64,000 bases of DNA from Burkholderiales bacterium (GTDB lineage: Bacteria > Pseudomonadota > Gammaproteobacteria > Burkholderiales > SG8-41): assembly GCA_019744975.1 (NCBI GenBank), contig JAIETP010000010.1:186001-250000 (forward strand), in the 5' to 3' direction. The first letter of the stretch is position 1. The number at the start of each line of letters is the position of its first letter. The notes under the pieces were generated by a model. That model saw nothing but the letters and a program-made list of their open reading frames with translations, was not told the DNA's origin and searched no databases. Positions 60,766 to 64,000 of this stretch are shown one piece after another. The position numbers and the translations under genes are program-made.

Positions 60766-61428
60766 ATGACGCGAAACCCCAACATCGTGCTCTTCAGCGT
60801 CCACAAGGACGCGATGGACGCCGCCGTTCGTGCCTTTGCGTCCGACTGGCCGGAGGCACGCATCAGCAACCTGCTCGATGACGGCCTGTTCGCGTGGATA
60901 CGCGAGACCGGGGGCGTGGTGCCGGAGATGCATGACGTCTTCCGCAGGCTGACCCGGCACATGGTTTCCCGCAAGGCTGACGGCATCCTGTTTACCTGTT
61001 CCGCCTTTCGCGAGGTGATCGACACCTGCATCAAGGAATTCGATGTACCGATCCTCAAACCCAACGACGCAATGATCGAACAGGCGCTGGCGGCCGGATC
61101 GCGTATTGCAGTGATGGCAACGGTGGGACCGACCATTCCGTCGATTTCCGCGGAAATCCTCGAGATGGCGGCAGCGCGCGGGCAGAAAGTCGAACTGCTG
61201 CCTTATGTGGTCGACGACGCCTTCGATGCGCTGGCCGGCGGTGATGCGGCCCGGCACGACGCACTGGTTGCCGCCCGCGCGCGTGAAATCCGGCATTGCG
61301 ATGTCATCGTGCTGGCACAATTCACGCTGTCGCGTGCCGTTCCTGCGGTCGCGGCGGTGAGCAGCATTCCGATTTTCAACTCGCCGGGAGCGGCCGTGGC
61401 CAAACTGCGCACCATGCTCAAAGCCTGA
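60766..61428 (+). CDS. Asp/Glu racemase-superfamily protein
   Basis: 220 residues. The first cysteine of the racemase pair is in GILFTCSAFREVID. The second cysteine, normally in a C-x-H-like motif late in the protein, is absent: the region reads HCDVIVLAQFTLSRA, with Gln-Phe at the expected position. So it may be a maleate isomerase/decarboxylase-like relative or a one-base enzyme instead of a true two-base racemase. ATG 60766 is preferred to the ORF start at 60547. It starts the plus-strand catabolic-looking operon. Confidence 0.75.
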   Translation: MTRNPNIVLFSVHKDAMDAAVRAFASDWPEARISNLLDDGLFAWIRETGGVVPEMHDVFRRLTRHMVSRKADGILFTCSAFREVIDTCIKEFDVPILKPNDAMIEQALAAGSRIAVMATVGPTIPSISAEILEMAAARGQKVELLPYVVDDAFDALAGGDAARHDALVAARAREIRHCDVIVLAQFTLSRAVPAVAAVSSIPIFNSPGAAVAKLRTMLKA

Positions 61429-61488
61429 CCCGCCGGCAGCCGACAACTGAAAACCCAAACAACGAACTTCCAATCCAGGAGCCTGACC

Positions 61489-62214
61489 ATGACTGTCCAC
61501 CACACCCGCCAGCGCCGCCATTTCCTGCAGGCCGCCGCCGCCACATTGATACTCGGCAGTCTGCCGTCGTTCGCGGCTGAGGCCGGCAAACTCAGAATCG
61601 GCATCATCGGCTCCGGCCGCGTCGGCAGCGCGCTCGGCACGACATGGGCCAAGGCCGGACACACGGTGATGTTTTCATCGCTGGACATCGAGCAGGACAA
61701 AAAACTCGCCGCCGGCATCGGCGGCAATGCACGCGCCGGCACGCCGCGCGAGGCGGCGGCATTCGGTGAAATCCTGCTGGTGGCGGTGCCCTACGGCGCG
61801 CTGCCCCAGGTCGGCAAGGATCTCGCCGAGCTGCTGAAGGGCAAGGCGGTGATCGACACCTGCAACCCCTTTCCCAATCGCGACGGTGAAATCGCCAACT
61901 GGGCACGCGAAAAAGGCGCCGGCCTCGCTTCGGCCGAACTGCTGCCGGGAGCGCGCATCGTGCGCGCCTTCAATGCCGTCGGCGCCGCACGCATGGGCGA
62001 GGCCGCGCAACGCCCCGGCCCGCGCTCCGGCATGCCGATGGCGGGTGACGACGCCGCGGCGATCGCGCTGGCCAGCCGGCTGGTGCGCGACGCCGGTTTC
62101 GAGCCGGTGCTGATCGGCGGACTGGCAATGGGCAAACACCTGATGCCCGGCACCCCGCTCGCCGGCGAACGTTCGGCCGAGGAAATCCGCAAAATCGCAG
62201 CCACCCTGAACTGA
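61489..62214 (+). CDS. Tat-exported F420H2:NADP-reductase-like protein
   Basis: 241 residues. A twin-arginine leader (RQRRHFLQAAAATLILGSLP, ending FAAEA) is followed by an NAD(P)-binding fold (LRIGIIGSGRVGSALGTTWA) and the F420-dependent-reductase-like pattern (AVIDTCNPFPNRDG, ARIVRAFNAVGAARM). Tat export suits a protein that folds with its cofactor in the cytoplasm. AGGAG lies seven bases before the ATG. The substrate is unknown. Confidence 0.82.
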   Translation: MTVHHTRQRRHFLQAAAATLILGSLPSFAAEAGKLRIGIIGSGRVGSALGTTWAKAGHTVMFSSLDIEQDKKLAAGIGGNARAGTPREAAAFGEILLVAVPYGALPQVGKDLAELLKGKAVIDTCNPFPNRDGEIANWAREKGAGLASAELLPGARIVRAFNAVGAARMGEAAQRPGPRSGMPMAGDDAAAIALASRLVRDAGFEPVLIGGLAMGKHLMPGTPLAGERSAEEIRKIAATLN

Positions 62215-62237
62215 ACCCGGAGCGCCCTGAACACACC

Positions 62238-63296
62238 ATGCAGATCCAGCACATCACCGCCGCTGTCGAACACATCAAACCCGCGCGGGCCGCCGACGCC
62301 TACGCCGGGGGCGAAAGCCTGACTTTCCTGCGCTGCATGGTCACCACTGACGATGGCGTAACGGGCACCGGGATCAGCGGCCGTTTCCTCGCCGATCAGG
62401 TGGCGCAGCTGCTGAACGACGGCATTGCGGCGACCGCCAGGGGGCTGGATCCGCTGGACATCGAAGCGGTCACGACAACCCTTGCGAAAAAATTCAATCC
62501 CCGCCAGTCGACCGGGGTGTTTGTCTCCGCGATGTCGGCGCTGGACCTGGCGCTGTGGGACATCAAGGGCAAGGTGCTGGGCCGGCCGGTCGCGCAACTG
62601 ATCGGCGGCGCACGCAGAGCAGTGCCGGCCTACGCCACCGCCGGGCTGCCCGCATTCACCGAAACCGAACTCATCAGCGCCTGCAAAACCGCGCTGGCGG
62701 CGGGATTCCAAGGCGCCAAAATCCTTGTCGGCGCCGGACGCAGCCTGGATGAGGATGCGCAGCGTATCCACGCAGTGCGCTCCGCAGTCGGCAATGCGCC
62801 GCTGATGCTCGACGCCAACTGCGCGTTTACAGTCGCTGAAGCAAAACGACTGGCAGCACTGGTCGCCGACTGCGACGTCGCGTTTTTCGAGGAGCCGGTG
62901 CGCGGCAATGACATTCCGTCGCTGGTCGAACTGCGCCGCGCAACCTCCATCCCGCTGGCCTCAGGGCAGATGATCCAGTCCGTGGCCTGGTTTCGCGATG
63001 TACTGAATGCCGGTGCGCTCGACATCCTGCAACCCAATGCCGCGTTCTGCGGCGGCATCAGCGCGATGCTGCGCATCATCGCTCTCGCTGAAGCGCATGG
63101 CATCCCGGTCACCGGCGCCGGCGGCTTTGAAGCCGCGAATCTGCCGGTGATGGCGGGCCATGCACATGGCGGCATGCTTGAAGTGCACAGCGCGCATGTC
63201 GCCCTGCGCGCGCGTTTTGCGACAGAACCCGAATTCAGGGACGGCAAGCTGCAGGTGCCGGCCGCGCCGGGGCTGGGGTTTTCGCTGAAAGATTAG
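62238..63296 (+). CDS. Mandelate racemase/muconate lactonizing enzyme-family protein
   Basis: 352 residues. Enolase-superfamily fold with capping domain 1-115 and barrel 120-340. Metal ligands seen are LMLDAN (Asp) and FFEEPV (Glu). At the third ligand, where family members usually have Glu after a small-Gly pair, the sequence is LASGQ. The motif DILQPNAAFCGGIS is typical, as is the C-terminal GGFEAANLPVMAGHAHGG with a His. Likely a sugar-acid or carboxylate dehydratase/racemase, perhaps altered by the Gln. It follows the F420-like gene by 23 bp. Confidence 0.82.
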   Translation: MQIQHITAAVEHIKPARAADAYAGGESLTFLRCMVTTDDGVTGTGISGRFLADQVAQLLNDGIAATARGLDPLDIEAVTTTLAKKFNPRQSTGVFVSAMSALDLALWDIKGKVLGRPVAQLIGGARRAVPAYATAGLPAFTETELISACKTALAAGFQGAKILVGAGRSLDEDAQRIHAVRSAVGNAPLMLDANCAFTVAEAKRLAALVADCDVAFFEEPVRGNDIPSLVELRRATSIPLASGQMIQSVAWFRDVLNAGALDILQPNAAFCGGISAMLRIIALAEAHGIPVTGAGGFEAANLPVMAGHAHGGMLEVHSAHVALRARFATEPEFRDGKLQVPAAPGLGFSLKD

Positions 63297-63308
63297 GGGC
63301 GCTCACCC

Positions 63309-63761
63309 ATGGCACTGGTTTACGAAGCCCGGCATTTCATCCTGAAAACGCTGGACCAGCCGCATGTCTCGCGCAGCGACGGCGGGCATGTGGTGATTGA
63401 TCCAAAGGTCGCGGTGGAAGACCGCACCCGGCTCACGCCGGAGCAGGCGGTCGAACTGGTGAAACTGACCATGGTCAGCGGTGAAGCACTGAAGACCGTA
63501 CTCACGCGCAAAGGCATCCGCATCGGCCGCATCAATTACCAGGACAACGGCAACTGGCGTGCTGAATTGCATGTGCATATCTATGGGCGTGCACTTGAGG
63601 CTAAACGACAACCTTACGGCAGTGCCCTGGATTTCTGCGGCACGCGCGAGGATTTCCGCCGCCAGATGGGTGACCTGGAAGCGCTGCGCGAAGACGACAT
63701 CGCCGAACTGCGCGCGGAAATTGTCCGCCTGCTGGCGACGGACAAGTACCGGAGCTTCTGA
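63309..63761 (+). CDS. HIT-like small protein
   Basis: 150 residues. The segment RIGRINYQDNGNWRAELHVH then IYGRA resembles the HIT-family H-x-H-x-(Y/H)GR region. The usual third His is not clear, so activity is doubtful. It starts 12 nt after the enolase-family stop. Function unassigned. Confidence 0.55.
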   Translation: MALVYEARHFILKTLDQPHVSRSDGGHVVIDPKVAVEDRTRLTPEQAVELVKLTMVSGEALKTVLTRKGIRIGRINYQDNGNWRAELHVHIYGRALEAKRQPYGSALDFCGTREDFRRQMGDLEALREDDIAELRAEIVRLLATDKYRSF

Positions 63762-63828
63762 GGCGCCGGGCGGCGCATGCCATCCGCCGTCCATGTTAAG
63801 TTCCATTTTTTCCACATCAGGGACGGCC

Positions 63829-64000
63829 ATGAGCGACGCAAAAAACACCACCGTGGCGGACACCCGCCGCTTCCAGCTGATCCCGGTGGAAAACCTGACG
63901 CCGGAGCAGCGGGCGCTGACCGAAGCGATCAAATCGGGACCGCGCGCCAAACTGGCGAGTTCGGGCGCCTCCAAACCGGGGCCGCTGGGCGGACCTTTCA
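63829..64000 (+). CDS. Carboxymuconolactone decarboxylase-like protein, cut by window edge
   Basis: 57 codons are visible from ATG 63829 (GGGA upstream). The text RRFQLIPVENLTPEQRALTE then AIKSGPRAKL, ending GPF, resembles the N-terminus of CMD/AhpD-like proteins (leading into GPF-x-x-x-L). The catalytic CxxH lies beyond the window. The assignment is tentative. Confidence 0.5.
   Translation, partial: MSDAKNTTVADTRRFQLIPVENLTPEQRALTEAIKSGPRAKLASSGASKPGPLGGPF

Noticed and set aside
1-64000. tRNA, rRNA, riboswitch or CRISPR elements
   Set aside because: None could be recognised by eye; a covariance-model scan would be needed to exclude small RNAs.

Overview
The window looks like a high-G+C betaproteobacterial chromosome, probably of Burkholderiales or a related order. 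It carries five separate Bug-type periplasmic substrate-binding proteins, most with no transporter membrane partners beside them. It also carries scattered catabolic enzymes of the SDR, VOC, GFA, dienelactone hydrolase, mandelate racemase and Asp/Glu racemase families. This assignment is inferred from gene content, because no rRNA or marker gene is present.

Left flank (1-23400) is ordinary chromosomal gene content. It opens with a TetR/SDR divergent pair whose operators can be read directly. An SDR/PPOX pair, a PanE-like dehydrogenase divergent from a large XRE-type regulator, a LOG-family protein, several Bug proteins and several hydrolases follow. A small cluster of secreted envelope proteins (Q/R/H-rich protein, lipoprotein, Spy-like protein) lies at 13.7-16.1 kb. 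A frameshifted M32 carboxypeptidase with a DUF3500 protein, a MazG-like protein and the HNH protein YajD complete the region.

Central island (about 23401-58298, 34.9 kb) is visibly AT-richer and is bounded by two 244-bp direct repeats (23157-23400 and 58299-58542) that differ at five positions. The repeats contain the junction of yajD with a C45-family acyltransferase gene. The ancestral order was therefore Bug - C45 - yajD on the minus strand, and the insertion left one intact copy of each gene plus a fragment of the other. A serine-recombinase C-terminal remnant abuts the right repeat.

The island has two divergent arms around 47.05-47.30 kb. The plus arm is a compact type II secretion/type IV pilus-like machine: GspG, GspF, GspE, PilM-, PilN- and PilO-like proteins, a lipoprotein secretin, three further pseudopilins and a vanadium-haloperoxidase/PAP2-like exoprotein. 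The minus arm begins with a GspC/PilP-like protein fused to a cohesin-like domain. It continues with signal-peptide-bearing surface or secreted proteins: a beta-propeller/PKD protein, a lipoprotein, a P1-nuclease/phospholipase-C-like protein, a small YD/IPT protein, a glycine-rich protein and a 2449-aa Ig-like/YD-repeat (RHS-core) giant. Downstream of the giant is a short membrane-anchored ORF. A frameshifted orphan YD cassette with a different C-terminal tip and its own multi-pass membrane ORF comes next, followed by a third truncated YD cassette interrupted by a REP-associated (Y1) transposase with perfect terminal inverted repeats.

My main hypothesis is a self-contained mobile secretion island. 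In it, a T2SS-like machine with a cohesin-tagged inner-membrane/secretin coupler exports a Sec-dependent RHS-type polymorphic protein whose tips are stored as orphan cassettes with candidate immunity genes. The prepilin peptidase would have to come from elsewhere in the genome. Individual domain calls are mostly strong; the functional link between machine and cargo is inference from linkage.

Right flank (58299-64000) resumes the chromosome. It holds the C45 acyltransferase with a Bug protein (minus), and divergently a catabolic-looking operon: an Asp/Glu racemase-like protein, a Tat-exported F420-reductase-like NADP-binding protein, an enolase-superfamily protein, a HIT-like protein and the start of a carboxymuconolactone-decarboxylase-like gene cut by the window edge. 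I found no tRNA, rRNA or CRISPR array.
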